DNA of 64,000 nt from NCBI RefSeq assembly GCF_003818115.1, contig NZ_RPOI01000016.1, positions 415,056-479,055 of the forward strand, given 5' to 3'. Shown piece after piece: positions 51,587 to 64,000 of the stretch. The position numbers and the translations under genes are program-made. Source of the stretch: Citrobacter youngae (GTDB lineage Bacteria > Pseudomonadota > Gammaproteobacteria > Enterobacterales > Enterobacteriaceae). The notes under the pieces were generated by a model. It was not told where the DNA came from. It ran no database searches and saw nothing but the letters and a program-made list of their open reading frames with translations. Numbering within the stretch: the first letter of the stretch is position 1; each line of letters starts with the position of its first letter.

Positions 51587-52255
51587 TTAGCCGCGCAGAT
51601 GAACGGCAGTGAGTTCGGTGAGTGAGGTTAATTTGACATCGGCAAGAACGAAGCGAGGATCGTCCTGATTCTCATGCGCTGGTACGACGATGGAACGCAT
51701 ACGGGCGGCTTTTGAAGCAATCATGCCATTTACCGAGTCTTCCAGCGCAACGCAGTTTATAGGGTCAATGCCCAGTTTCGCCGCACAATCGAGGTAAACC
51801 TGCGGGTGCGGTTTGCTGTAAGGCAGTTTTTCTGCAGAAGCCAGCGCGTCGAAGTCGTTGCGCAGATCAAACATGGTCAGCACTTTTTCCAGCATATGCA
51901 GCGGCGAAGCGGATGCCAGTCCTACTTTGATTCCCTGAGATTTGCACAACGCCACGGCTTCACGCACACCCGGCAGCAGCGGTTTTGTTTCTTCCACTAA
52001 CGCAATGGCCCGGGTGATGATGCGCTCGGTGACCTCCTGACGTGAGGGACCGTTCCACGGTTGCTGCGCAAACCAAAGATCAACAACCATATCGATACGT
52101 AAACCAAGCGTGTCGGGAAGTTCATGGCGGCGGGTGATATCTACGCCTAAACTTGCAATCACATCCAGTTCGGCCTGATCCCAAAGCGGTTCTGAATCGA
52201 CCAGTAATCCATCCATATCGAAAATTGCAGCAAGAATTTGACGCGGGGTTGGCAT
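51587..52255 (-). CDS. yniC: YniC (HxpB), HAD sugar phosphatase
   Basis: A 222-residue HAD-superfamily phosphatase. The nucleophile motif is FDMDGLLVDSE (about residues 13-23), motif II Ser is in GLASASPLHM and motif III/IV in YSKPHPQ and ALEDSVNG. E. coli YniC hydrolyses 2-deoxyglucose-6-phosphate and other sugar phosphates. The ATG at 52255 directly follows a GTG; the ATG is preferred. It is divergent from yniB. Confidence 0.94.
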   Translation of the reverse strand: MPTPRQILAAIFDMDGLLVDSEPLWDQAELDVIASLGVDITRRHELPDTLGLRIDMVVDLWFAQQPWNGPSRQEVTERIITRAIALVEETKPLLPGVREAVALCKSQGIKVGLASASPLHMLEKVLTMFDLRNDFDALASAEKLPYSKPHPQVYLDCAAKLGIDPINCVALEDSVNGMIASKAARMRSIVVPAHENQDDPRFVLADVKLTSLTELTAVHLRG

Positions 52256-52422
52256 CACAACCTCTCCTTTAGGCTGATAACAGGGATTAAGAGCCCACCA
52301 GAACGAGCTCTAAGCGTTCATTATGGCTAATTTGGCAGTATACCGCCTTTAAAGATCAGGCGAAAACGGTTATCAACGGGTAAACTTAGGCCAAAATGAC
52401 ACGTCTTTATCAAGGGGAACTC

Positions 52423-52959
52423 ATGACGTATCAACAAGCTGGACGCATTGCTGTCTTGAAAAGGTTGCTGGGATGGGTGATTTTCATCCCGGCGCTGATT
52501 TCAGCACTGGTTTCAGTACTGAAGTTTATGTACGCGCACAGCGAAAAGCAGGAAGGGATTAATGCGGTAATGCTCGATTTTGCCCACGTGATGATCGACA
52601 TGATGCGGGTGAATACACCGTTTCTCAATCTGTTTTGGTATAACTCGCCGACACCGGATTTTCAGACCGGACTTAATCTTGTTTTTTGGTTGATTTTCAT
52701 TCTGATATTCATCGGTCTGGCATTGCAGGACTCTGGCGCCAGAATGAGTCGTCAGGCGCGTTTTTTACGCGAGGGCGTTGAAGATCAGTTGATTCTGGAA
52801 CAGGCAAAAGGCAGTGAAGGGTTATCGCGTGAGCAAATTGAGTCGCGTATTATCGTGCCACATCATACGATCTTTTTACAAATCTTCCCGCTCTATATTT
52901 TGCCGGTGATCGTTATCGTGATCGGCTATTTCTTCTTTTCATTACTGGGATTTTTGTAA
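52423..52959 (+). CDS. yniB: YniB, inner-membrane protein
   Basis: A 178-residue membrane protein matching E. coli YniB, with about four hydrophobic segments (about residues 15-35, 85-105 and 155-178 are clearest). The function is unknown. I chose MTYQQAGRIAVL, preceded by AAGGGGAA. The cytoplasmic loop DSGARMSRQARFLREGVEDQ is charged. Confidence 0.92.
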   Translation: MTYQQAGRIAVLKRLLGWVIFIPALISALVSVLKFMYAHSEKQEGINAVMLDFAHVMIDMMRVNTPFLNLFWYNSPTPDFQTGLNLVFWLIFILIFIGLALQDSGARMSRQARFLREGVEDQLILEQAKGSEGLSREQIESRIIVPHHTIFLQIFPLYILPVIVIVIGYFFFSLLGFL

Positions 52960-52972
52960 GTGCTGCTCTATC

Positions 52973-53002
52973 GGGCCTGCCACGTTGCGAAACGGCAGGC
53001 CT
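52973..53002. terminator. Hairpin between convergent yniB and yniA
   Basis: GGCCTGCC and GGCAGGCC are exact inverse arms with a 12-base loop; the context CGGGCCTGCCAC and CAGGCCTGATAAGCA resembles a REP unit. Confidence 0.6.
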
Positions 53003-53023
53003 GATAAGCAACGCGGTACGTAG

Positions 53024-53884
53024 CTAAGCAGCGAGTAATCTATCCAGCGCTTTCTGCGCCACAACCAGATGCTGTCCTCCGAACAGAATTGCTCGATTCA
53101 GTAGCGTATAGAGCTGGTAGATTGGCTGCCTGTCGAGAAAGTCCAGCGGTAGTGGTGAGACAGACTGGTAACCGTCATAAATCTGCGGCGGTTGATCGGT
53201 ATGTAACGGCAACATTGCCAGATCGCACTCTCTGTCACCCCAGTAACAGGCGGGGTCAAAGATGTAGGGGCCATTCGGCCCGAGCGCACAGTTTGCCGAC
53301 CACAAATCGCCGTGCAGGAGAGAAGGTTGTGGCTGATGGGAGGAGAGTCGTTGTTGAACATGATCGACAATGGCGTCAATATTGCCAAACGCAATGCCTT
53401 TTTCCGCCGCAAGTTCCAGTTGCCAGCCGATGCGTTGCTCGGCGAAGAAGGTTGACCAGCGACGCTGCCAGGCATTGGGTTGTGGCGTAGTGGAGAGTGC
53501 ATTATCGAAGTCGAGGCCAAACTGAGGCTGATCGCTCCATTCGTGCAAATGCGCAAGCTGTTGACCGAGAATAAACGCGTTATGCGCATCAAGCGGACGG
53601 GGAGGGAGGAAATCCATCACCAGAAAGCTGTAATCTCTGTCTGCGCCTACTGCCCAGACTTTCGGTACAGATACAGTTTGACTGCGGGAAAGTAGCTCCA
53701 GCTGATCGGCTTCTGCCGTAAAGCCGGTTAACAGCTCTCTTTCATCGCATTTGACGAAAAAATCTCTCCCCGCATAGCGTAAATGCCATGCGGCGTGAAT
53801 CTCTCCGCCGGGCAGTTCATTACGCAGTTCGATTTCGCCTTCACCTAATTGCTCGCTTAAAAGACGACTGATAGCCTGCCACAT
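53024..53884 (-). CDS. yniA: YniA, fructosamine/ketosamine-3-kinase family protein
   Basis: A 286-residue aminoglycoside-phosphotransferase-like kinase. The catalytic loop is LLHGDLWSANC (about residues 193-203) and the metal Asp is in FDPACYWGDRECDLAM (about residues 213-228). Relatives phosphorylate glycated-protein ketosamines, letting them decompose. The start MWQAISRLLS gives the E. coli length. It is convergent with yniB. Confidence 0.94.
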   Translation of the reverse strand: MWQAISRLLSEQLGEGEIELRNELPGGEIHAAWHLRYAGRDFFVKCDERELLTGFTAEADQLELLSRSQTVSVPKVWAVGADRDYSFLVMDFLPPRPLDAHNAFILGQQLAHLHEWSDQPQFGLDFDNALSTTPQPNAWQRRWSTFFAEQRIGWQLELAAEKGIAFGNIDAIVDHVQQRLSSHQPQPSLLHGDLWSANCALGPNGPYIFDPACYWGDRECDLAMLPLHTDQPPQIYDGYQSVSPLPLDFLDRQPIYQLYTLLNRAILFGGQHLVVAQKALDRLLAA

Positions 53885-53937
53885 GATGTCTCTCCCCATG
53901 TTGTCTGCCAGATCATAAGGTTAGCGCAAGAATGCGG

Positions 53938-54129
53938 TTAAAAAACACGAACTGACGCACACCACGGACGCGTCATCGCTGGAAAGGCACTTAATGTTTG
54001 TCGCTCTTCTTCACCCCGTACCGTTGTGGAGACGTCTGACTGCACATGATTCACTTCTTTGTAATCACGTGATTTTTTATCATAGTCGCATAACACCCAT
54101 GCTGACAGTTTTACGCGAGAATCCCCCTT
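53938..54129 (-). CDS. Hypothetical small ORF between pfkB and yniA (ydiZ position)
   Basis: This open frame of about 60 residues reads ...WVLCDYDKKSRDYKEVNHVQ and then a threonine/serine-rich stretch, ending in VRVF. No clear ribosome site or ATG is present; GTG or TTG starts are possible. It lies where K-12 has the 96-residue ydiZ, on the expected strand. I cannot confirm that it is ydiZ or a remnant, and it could be non-coding. Confidence 0.3.
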   Translation of the reverse strand, partial: KGDSRVKLSAWVLCDYDKKSRDYKEVNHVQSDVSTTVRGEEERQTLSAFPAMTRPWCASVRVF

Positions 54130-54154
54130 TCTCTTCAAAAGAGGGACGGTGTCA

Positions 54155-55084
54155 TTACTGAGTGAGATACGAATAAATTTTTTGCGTATCGTCCAATGCG
54201 CACAGCCGCGTGCCCTGATTCAGCGTTGCTGCACTACCCGCAGCGACGCCAAAACGCACAATATCTTCAAATGAGGCATTTTCTGCCAGTTTCAACGTCA
54301 TCGCGCCGACCATACTGTCGCCTGCACCAACGGTACTTTGGCTTTTCACCGGCGGAGGGACGACCTGGACGCACGTTTCTTGATTGACGCCCAACGCCCC
54401 TTGTGGCCCAAGAGAGACCACAACGCGAAGCGCTTTGCCGCTTTGTACAATCTCCTGTGCCGCTTTGCGGACATCATCGGGTTGCGTGAGTTCGCGTTTC
54501 ACCAGCGCACTCAATTCTTTGAGGTTAGGTTTTACCAGTTCGATACCGCCGATGGCTAAGGCCGCCGTCAGCGCCTCACCGGAGCTATCGACAATGCAGC
54601 GAATGCCCTGTTTTTGTGCGGTAGTGATGAGCCGGGTCATTTTTTCTATTTGTACACCGGGCGGCAAACTGCCGCTAATGACCAGTATCGCACCCGATTC
54701 AATTTCCAGTACCTGATCCTGCAATTGGTAGAATTCGTCATCAGTCAGCGCGGCACCGGGCATGACAAAACGATACTGCTCGCCGCTGGATTCGACGTGG
54801 ACATGGAGATTTTGTCGGGTCCAGTCTTTAGCCTCGATAGTCGAGACGGGAACATTTTCGTCGGCAAGTAAAGAAACTAAGTGCTCGCCGGTTGCACCAC
54901 CGACCGGAAAGATGGCCGTTGCAGTTCCGCCAAGATGTGCAATGGCGCGGGCGACGTTGATGCCTCCGCCGCCAGGTTCAAAAACTGGTGAGGTACAGCG
55001 AAGTTTACCTTCGGGGTAGATTTGTGGAGTGGTTGTTGCGCTATCGAGAGAGGGCGCAAGTGTTAACGTATAGATACGTACCAT
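54155..55084 (-). CDS. pfkB: 6-phosphofructokinase II
   Basis: A 309-residue ribokinase-family kinase that phosphorylates fructose 6-phosphate, the minor PFK of E. coli. The N-terminal signature is FEPGGGGINVARAI (about residues 36-49). The C-terminal signature STVGAGDSMVGAMT (about residues 249-262) contains the catalytic Asp. The length equals E. coli. It is divergent from ydiY; the 287-base gap is AT-rich. Confidence 0.97.
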   Translation of the reverse strand: MVRIYTLTLAPSLDSATTTPQIYPEGKLRCTSPVFEPGGGGINVARAIAHLGGTATAIFPVGGATGEHLVSLLADENVPVSTIEAKDWTRQNLHVHVESSGEQYRFVMPGAALTDDEFYQLQDQVLEIESGAILVISGSLPPGVQIEKMTRLITTAQKQGIRCIVDSSGEALTAALAIGGIELVKPNLKELSALVKRELTQPDDVRKAAQEIVQSGKALRVVVSLGPQGALGVNQETCVQVVPPPVKSQSTVGAGDSMVGAMTLKLAENASFEDIVRFGVAAGSAATLNQGTRLCALDDTQKIYSYLTQ

Positions 55085-55371
55085 CTTTACCTCCTGTTAG
55101 GCTGACCCCAGTCTGGCACTTAACGCCACGAAAGTGAAGTAATTAACAACATGATTTCTCGCAGCTTTATTTAAAATTTTCGTGCCAAAGATATATAAAT
55201 AAAATAAAGGATTAGGAACGCTCTTATTCAAAAAATGAAATAAGAATTTATTGCTATGTTATTCGAGTCTTTTTATAATTTGTTACCTTTCAAGGGTCTT
55301 TTGTCATTGATCCACATGAAAGTTTCCGAGACCGTTATGGTCTCTTTTTTTGTTGTACGGACTCTTTATAA

Positions 55372-56130
55372 ATGAAGCTTTTGAAGACAGTGCCCGCAGC
55401 AGTATTGCTGACGGGGTGCGTGTTTGCGTCAATGCATGCCGCCGCCGATGATTCCGTTTTTACTGTCATGGATGACCCTTCCAGCGCGAAAAAACCCTTT
55501 GAAGGTAACCTGAACGCGGGATATCTTGCCCAGTCAGGCAACACAAAAAGTTCTTCTTTAACCGCCGACACCACCATGACTTGGTATGGTCAATCTACGG
55601 CGTGGTCTCTGTGGGGAAATGCCAGCAACACCTCCTCAAATGATGAGCGTTCATCTGAGAAATATGCTGTAGGTGGTCGTAGTCGTTACAACATGACTGA
55701 CTATGACTATCTCTTTGGTCAGGCCAGTTGGTTAACAGACCGTTATAACGGATACCGTGAGCGTGACGTGCTAACGGCCGGTTATGGTCGCCAGTTTCTT
55801 AATGGACCGGTGCACAGTTTCCGCTTTGAATTCGGTCCTGGTGTACGTTATGACGAGCACACTGATGGCACCACTGAAACGCAACCGTTAGGTTATGCGT
55901 CCGGGGCTTATGCGTGGCAGATGACGGACAACACCAAGTTTACGCAGGGTGTGTCGGTATTTGGTGCAGATGATACAACGCTTAACTCTGAAACGGCCTT
56001 AAACGTTGCCATCAACGAACACTTTGGATTGAAGGTCGCGTACAACGTCACCTGGAACTCCGAACCGCCGGCAACCGCGCCGGAACATACCGATCGCCGC
56101 ACGACGCTTTCGCTCGGTTATCGTATGTAG
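55372..56130 (+). CDS. ydiY: YdiY, DUF481 outer-membrane-type protein
   Basis: A 252-residue exported protein rich in aromatic, beta-strand-like repeats (GYLAQSGNT, TDYDYLFGQASWL, LSLGYRM at the end), as expected for an outer-membrane barrel of the DUF481 family. E. coli YdiY is acid-inducible, with no clear role. The signal region is MKLLKTVPAAVLLTGCVFAS. It contains LTGC, a lipobox-like motif where I recall no Cys in E. coli. Confidence 0.93.
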   Translation: MKLLKTVPAAVLLTGCVFASMHAAADDSVFTVMDDPSSAKKPFEGNLNAGYLAQSGNTKSSSLTADTTMTWYGQSTAWSLWGNASNTSSNDERSSEKYAVGGRSRYNMTDYDYLFGQASWLTDRYNGYRERDVLTAGYGRQFLNGPVHSFRFEFGPGVRYDEHTDGTTETQPLGYASGAYAWQMTDNTKFTQGVSVFGADDTTLNSETALNVAINEHFGLKVAYNVTWNSEPPATAPEHTDRRTTLSLGYRM

Positions 56131-56137
56131 TGACAAA

Positions 56138-56165
56138 CCGGGCCAAATAATTGGCCCGGCTTTTA
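56138..56165 (+). terminator. Rho-independent terminator of ydiY
   Basis: CCGGGCCAA/TTGGCCCGG exact arms with a 4-base loop are followed by C and TTTT. Confidence 0.85.
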
Positions 56166-56295
56166 TCTATTAACGTTAAGTTTATTTAAAAGTTAATCTG
56201 TGTTTTATTTTTAATGCTTATCGATAACTTGCTATTTTTCAGATGAATTCGATTTAATTGATAAATACAACGGAACCAGAAAAGCGGCCAGTATT

Positions 56296-56403
56296 TTAAC
56301 CCCAGATCATTGCTGCCCAACGCAGCATCAGCATTGCCGCACAAATAACCAGCAGGATCACCACCATCTTCCAGTGTTTCTTCGCAAAGCGGTTTGTTGG
56401 CAT
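56296..56403 (-). CDS. yniD: YniD, 35-residue membrane protein
   Basis: A tiny ORF: M-P-T-N-R-F-A-K-K-H-W-K-M then a hydrophobic stretch to the end (…RWAAMIWG). It matches the small E. coli membrane protein YniD nearly residue for residue, with a basic N-terminus and one membrane helix (about residues 13-33). GGAGCAG lies a few bases upstream of the ATG. The function is unknown. It lies in the 576-base ydiY-thrS interval, with no sign of the K-12 arpB pseudogene. Confidence 0.85.
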   Translation of the reverse strand: MPTNRFAKKHWKMVVILLVICAAMLMLRWAAMIWG

Positions 56404-56504
56404 TGTTTTTTCCTGCTCCGGTGAAATGACTTTCTACAAGTGTAACAAAGACGTCAGGGTGTCAGTGAATTGATTTACATCATAGAGTGCACGTTGATTG
56501 TTGC

Positions 56505-56533
56505 TTTGATCGCATCCTAATGCCGTGTACACT
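56505..56533 (+). promoter_or_regulatory. Probable thrS promoter
   Basis: TTTGAT (56505-56510) and TACACT (56528-56533) are 17 bases apart. A start near 56540 gives a leader of about 167 bases, close to the known E. coli thrS leader. Confidence 0.55.
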
Positions 56534-56539
56534 GTCAAA

Positions 56540-56706
56540 CGGTGTTATCAAAAAACGGGCGTAGGTCCAGTGTTACCAGTCAGGTGACCTGTGACATATT
56601 TCGCAGAGTGAAGCGGGAATCAGCCCAGACCTTTTTGATAATTTTAAATATTGAATCTTTGTATGTGCTCTTACGTGTGGGGCACCACTGCAAATAAGGA
56701 TATAAC
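56540..56706 (+). promoter_or_regulatory. thrS 5' leader and translational operator
   Basis: The leader closely follows the E. coli thrS operator, in which stem-loops mimic tRNA-Thr and let ThrRS repress its own translation. A hairpin near 56662-56690 (GTGCTCTTACGTGTGGGGCAC) has arms GTGC/GCAC and a loop containing TTACGTGTG, including CGT as in a threonine anticodon. The SD AAGGAT lies at 56697. An upstream hairpin-rich part follows GGGCGTAGGTCCAG. Confidence 0.7.
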
Positions 56707-58635
56707 ATGCCTGTTATTACTCTTCCTGATGGCAGCCAACGCCATTACGACCACGCTGTAAGCCCCATGGATGTTGCGCTGGACATCGGTCCAGGTCTGG
56801 CGAAAGCGACTATTGCTGGCCGTGTTAACGGTGAGCTGGTAGATGCTTCCGATCTGATTGAACATGATGCGAAACTCTCCATCATCACCGCGAAAGATGA
56901 AGAAGGTCTGGAGATCATTCGTCACTCTTGTGCGCACCTGTTAGGGCATGCGATCAAACAACTTTGGCCGAACACCAAAATGGCGATCGGACCGGTTGTT
57001 GACAACGGTTTTTACTACGATATCGATCTTGACCGTACGTTAACCCAGGAAGATGTCGACGCGCTCGAGAAGCGGATGCACGAGCTCGCTGAGAAAAACT
57101 ACGATGTCATTAAGAAGAAAGTCAGCTGGTACGAAGCGCGCGAAACCTTCGTGAAGCGTGGCGAGACCTATAAAGTCTCTATTCTTGATGAAAACATCGC
57201 CCATGATGACAAGCCAGGCTTGTACCATCATGAAGAATATGTCGATATGTGCCGTGGCCCGCACGTGCCGAACATGCGTTTCTGCCATCACTTCAAACTG
57301 ATGAAGACCGCAGGGGCATACTGGCGTGGCGACAGCAATAACAAGATGCTGCAGCGTATTTATGGTACTGCATGGGCCGATAAAAAAGCCCTGAATGCCT
57401 ACCTGCAACGCCTGGAAGAAGCGGCCAAGCGAGACCACCGCAAAATTGGTAAGCAGCTTGACCTGTATCATATGCAGGAAGAAGCACCGGGTATGGTGTT
57501 CTGGCATAACGATGGCTGGACTATCTTCCGCGAGTTGGAAGTTTTTGTTCGCTCGAAACTGAAAGAATATCAGTACCAGGAAGTTAAAGGTCCGTTCATG
57601 ATGGACCGTGTGCTGTGGGAAAAAACAGGTCACTGGGACAACTACAAAGATGCAATGTTCACGACCTCGTCTGAGAACCGTGAGTACTGCATTAAACCTA
57701 TGAACTGCCCGGGCCACGTGCAGATCTTTAACCAGGGTCTGAAATCCTATCGCGATCTGCCGTTGCGTATGGCTGAATTTGGTAGCTGTCACCGTAACGA
57801 GCCGTCAGGTGCGCTGCACGGTCTGATGCGTGTACGTGGCTTTACCCAGGATGATGCACATATCTTCTGTACTGAAGAGCAGATTCGCGATGAAGTTAAC
57901 GCCTGCATTCGTATGGTCTACGATATGTACAGCACCTTTGGCTTCGAGAAAATCGTCGTCAAACTGTCCACTCGCCCCGAAAAACGTATCGGTAGCGATG
58001 AAATGTGGGACCGTGCTGAAGCTGACCTGGCCGTTGCGCTGGAAGAAAACAACATCCCGTTTGAGTTCCAACTGGGTGAGGGCGCATTCTACGGTCCGAA
58101 AATTGAATTTACCCTGTATGACTGCCTCGATCGTGCATGGCAGTGCGGTACTGTACAGCTGGACTTCTCTCTGCCGTCCCGTTTAAGCGCCTCTTATGTT
58201 GGCGAAAACAACGAACGTCAGGTGCCGGTTATGATTCACCGCGCAATTCTTGGGTCGATGGAACGTTTCATTGGTATCCTGACCGAAGAGTTCGCTGGCT
58301 TCTTCCCGACCTGGCTTGCGCCGGTTCAGGTTGTGGTCATGAACATCACCGATTCTCAGTCTGAATACGTCAACGAATTAACGCAGAAACTACAAAATGC
58401 GGGTATTCGTGTAAAAGCAGACTTGAGAAATGAGAAGATAGGCTTTAAAATCCGCGAGCACACTTTACGTCGTGTCCCTTACATGTTGGTCTGTGGCGAC
58501 AAAGAGGTAGAAGCAGGCAAAGTTGCCGTGCGCACCCGTCGTGGCAAAGACTTGGGCAGCCTGGACGTAAATGAAGTGATTGAGAAGCTGCAACAAGAGA
58601 TTCGCAGCCGCAGTCTTCAACAACTGGAGGAATAA
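56707..58635 (+). CDS. thrS: Threonyl-tRNA synthetase
   Basis: A 642-residue class II synthetase with an N-terminal TGS domain (1-61), an editing domain with [10 protein letters not shown] (His73 and His77) and the YVDMCRGP Cys (about residue 182), the catalytic domain and an anticodon-binding domain (about 535-642). Zinc ligands are in KPMNCPGH, the segment after DDAHIF, and MIHRAILG. It charges tRNA-Thr and represses its own mRNA. infC starts 3 bases after the stop. Confidence 0.98.
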   Translation: MPVITLPDGSQRHYDHAVSPMDVALDIGPGLAKATIAGRVNGELVDASDLIEHDAKLSIITAKDEEGLEIIRHSCAHLLGHAIKQLWPNTKMAIGPVVDNGFYYDIDLDRTLTQEDVDALEKRMHELAEKNYDVIKKKVSWYEARETFVKRGETYKVSILDENIAHDDKPGLYHHEEYVDMCRGPHVPNMRFCHHFKLMKTAGAYWRGDSNNKMLQRIYGTAWADKKALNAYLQRLEEAAKRDHRKIGKQLDLYHMQEEAPGMVFWHNDGWTIFRELEVFVRSKLKEYQYQEVKGPFMMDRVLWEKTGHWDNYKDAMFTTSSENREYCIKPMNCPGHVQIFNQGLKSYRDLPLRMAEFGSCHRNEPSGALHGLMRVRGFTQDDAHIFCTEEQIRDEVNACIRMVYDMYSTFGFEKIVVKLSTRPEKRIGSDEMWDRAEADLAVALEENNIPFEFQLGEGAFYGPKIEFTLYDCLDRAWQCGTVQLDFSLPSRLSASYVGENNERQVPVMIHRAILGSMERFIGILTEEFAGFFPTWLAPVQVVVMNITDSQSEYVNELTQKLQNAGIRVKADLRNEKIGFKIREHTLRRVPYMLVCGDKEVEAGKVAVRTRRGKDLGSLDVNEVIEKLQQEIRSRSLQQLEE

Positions 58636-59181
<546 letters not shown>

Positions 59182-59200
59182 GGCCTTCAAGTAGCAATGT

Positions 59201-59224
59201 CTGTGGAGCCTACGGGTTCCACAG
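59201..59224 (+). promoter_or_regulatory. infC-rpmI intergenic hairpin (near L20 operator)
   Basis: CTGTGGA...TTCCACAG arms with GCC/GGG inner pairing form a stable hairpin in the gap where L20 controls rpmI in E. coli through a long-range pseudoknot. Whether this exact hairpin is part of the operator is uncertain. Confidence 0.45.
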
Positions 59225-59253
59225 CCGTTGTTCGCCTACGTTTCGTTTATTAA

Positions 59254-59475
<222 letters not shown>

Positions 59476-59506
59476 GCCGTTAACGTTTAATTCATTTTTT
59501 TACTAA

Positions 59507-59887
<381 letters not shown>

Positions 59888-59897
59888 GCCGGTGAAA

Positions 59898-59926
59898 AGA
59901 GGGAGCCTGGCTCCCTCTCTTTTATT
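59898..59926 (+). terminator. Rho-independent terminator after rplT
   Basis: AGAGGGAG/CTCCCTCT arms with a 5-base loop are followed by a T-rich tract. Confidence 0.85.
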
Positions 59927-59944
59927 TGTAGTGCAATCAATTAG

Positions 59945-59973
59945 TTGACAATTTATCCGTAAGCCTTTTCAAT
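59945..59973 (+). promoter_or_regulatory. pheM-pheST promoter
   Basis: TTGACA (59945-59950), 17 bases, TTCAAT (59968-59973). The -35 is perfect. Transcription should start near 59980, about 33 bases before pheM. Confidence 0.6.
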
Positions 59974-60012
59974 AAAGGTTGTCCGGTTTTTACCACACAA
60001 GGTAACGCAAGC

Positions 60013-60057
60013 ATGAATGCTGCTATTTTCCGCTTCTTCTTTTACTTTAGCACCTGA
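60013..60057 (+). CDS. pheM: PheM, phenylalanyl-tRNA synthetase leader peptide
   Basis: The 14-residue peptide [14 protein letters not shown] carries five Phe residues, three of them in a row. It is identical in design to E. coli PheM. Slow translation when Phe-tRNA is low frees an antiterminator and raises pheST transcription. Confidence 0.97.
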
Positions 60058-60060
60058 AAT

Positions 60061-60130
60061 CAGGAGGCTTGCGCGTGAAAGAAGAAACGGAAAACAGCGC
60101 CTAAAAGCCTCCCTGGTGGAGGCTTTTTTT

Positions 60131-60131
<1 letters not shown>
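60061..60131 (+). terminator. pheST attenuator
   Basis: A terminator hairpin AGCCTCC/GGAGGCT (60106-60124) is followed by seven T's. An upstream strand CAGGAGGCTT (60061-60070) can pair with the first arm AAGCCTCC to form the antiterminator. It lies directly after pheM. Confidence 0.92.
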
Positions 60132-63643
<3,512 letters not shown>

Positions 63644-63647
63644 ACCT

Positions 63648-63947
63648 ATGGCGCTTACAAAAGCTGAAATGTCAGAATATCTGTTTGATAAGCTTGGGCT
63701 TAGCAAGCGGGATGCCAAAGAACTGGTCGAGCTGTTTTTCGAAGAGATCCGTCGTGCTCTGGAAAACGGTGAGCAGGTAAAACTCTCTGGTTTTGGTAAC
63801 TTCGATCTGCGTGATAAGAATCAACGTCCGGGACGTAACCCGAAAACGGGCGAAGATATTCCCATTACAGCACGGCGCGTGGTGACCTTCAGACCCGGGC
63901 AGAAGTTAAAAAGCCGGGTTGAAAACGCAACGCCCAAAGAAGAGTGA
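63648..63947 (+). CDS. ihfA: Integration host factor alpha subunit
   Basis: This 99-residue HU-family DNA-bending protein is encoded directly downstream of pheT. The beta-arm loop motif [12 protein letters not shown] (about residues 60-71) contains the intercalating Pro. It pairs with IHF beta, encoded elsewhere. It is identical in layout to E. coli and may also have an internal promoter within pheT. Confidence 0.98.
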   Translation: MALTKAEMSEYLFDKLGLSKRDAKELVELFFEEIRRALENGEQVKLSGFGNFDLRDKNQRPGRNPKTGEDIPITARRVVTFRPGQKLKSRVENATPKEE

Positions 63948-63985
63948 TTTAACGATACGCAAAGTATGACGCGTATAACTAAAAA

Positions 63986-64000
63986 GGCCGCTATGCGGCC
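63986..64000 (+). terminator. Hairpin after ihfA, cut by the window edge
   Basis: GGCCGC-TAT-GCGGCC arms, preceded by an A5 run. Any T-run lies beyond the window. Confidence 0.6.

Noticed and set aside
57040..57792. Open frame of 250 codons on the minus strand inside thrS
   Set aside because: Antisense to a full-length, conserved synthetase gene; residue composition is typical of a shadow frame.

Overview
The window is ordinary enterobacterial chromosome, read in the opposite direction to the E. coli K-12 map. Almost every gene is a close relative of the K-12 segment yeaE-gapA ... thrS-pheT-ihfA (about 38-40 min). The order is strongly K-12-like but not identical. The differences are: an HNH gene of the YajD type and a secreted GH18 chitinase lie between yeaC and ydjL; a KduD-like dehydrogenase lies between ydjM and yniC; ynjA sits next to ynjF; and the K-12 genes ydjY, cho, katE, ydjO and ynjI are not at their K-12 positions. 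I infer a non-K-12 Enterobacteriaceae, most likely Citrobacter or a near relative. This rests on remembered protein sequences and gene order, not on a database search.

Layout. 1-5.5 kb: end of yeaE, then yeaD-gapA (-), msrB-yeaC (+), the yajD-like gene (-) and the chitinase (-). 5.8-14.6 kb: the ydjL-K-J-I-H-G-F-E sugar-catabolism cluster (+), with two dehydrogenases, an aldolase, a kinase, an aldo-keto reductase, a DeoR-type regulator and two MFS transporters. 14.6-18.2 kb: ansA-pncA and sppA (-). 18.3-22 kb: ydjA-selD-topB (+). 22-32.8 kb: gdhA (-), ynjH, nudG, ynjA-ynjF, ynjE, ynjDCB (ABC transporter), ydjZ-ydjX and xthA. 33.2-39.2 kb: the overlapping astCADBE arginine succinyltransferase operon behind a sigma-54-type promoter. 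39.5-42.4 kb: spy, ves, nadE, osmE. 42.5-48 kb: the chbBCARFG chitooligosaccharide operon. 48-56 kb: cedA, tcyP, ydjM (with a LexA box), the KduD-like gene, yniC, yniB, yniA, pfkB, ydiY and the tiny yniD. 56.5-64 kb: the thrS-infC-rpmI-rplT-pheM-pheST-ihfA translation cluster, with its leader, AUU start and attenuator.

The most interesting signal is regulatory. The chbB-chbC gap carries the trap sequence known to pair with the small RNA ChiX. The Shine-Dalgarno region of the chitinase gene, 37 kb away, carries a 12-base block that shares a 9-base core with the trap and is perfectly complementary to the ChiX seed as I recall it. This predicts that the chitinase belongs to the ChiX regulon and is switched on when chb mRNA removes ChiX. 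Other points to check are a one-base frame break at the start of ydjX, a long perfect palindrome in front of astC, a G8 run at the start of astE, and a lipobox-like signal peptide in YdiY. I found no phage, insertion sequence, CRISPR array or defence island in the window.
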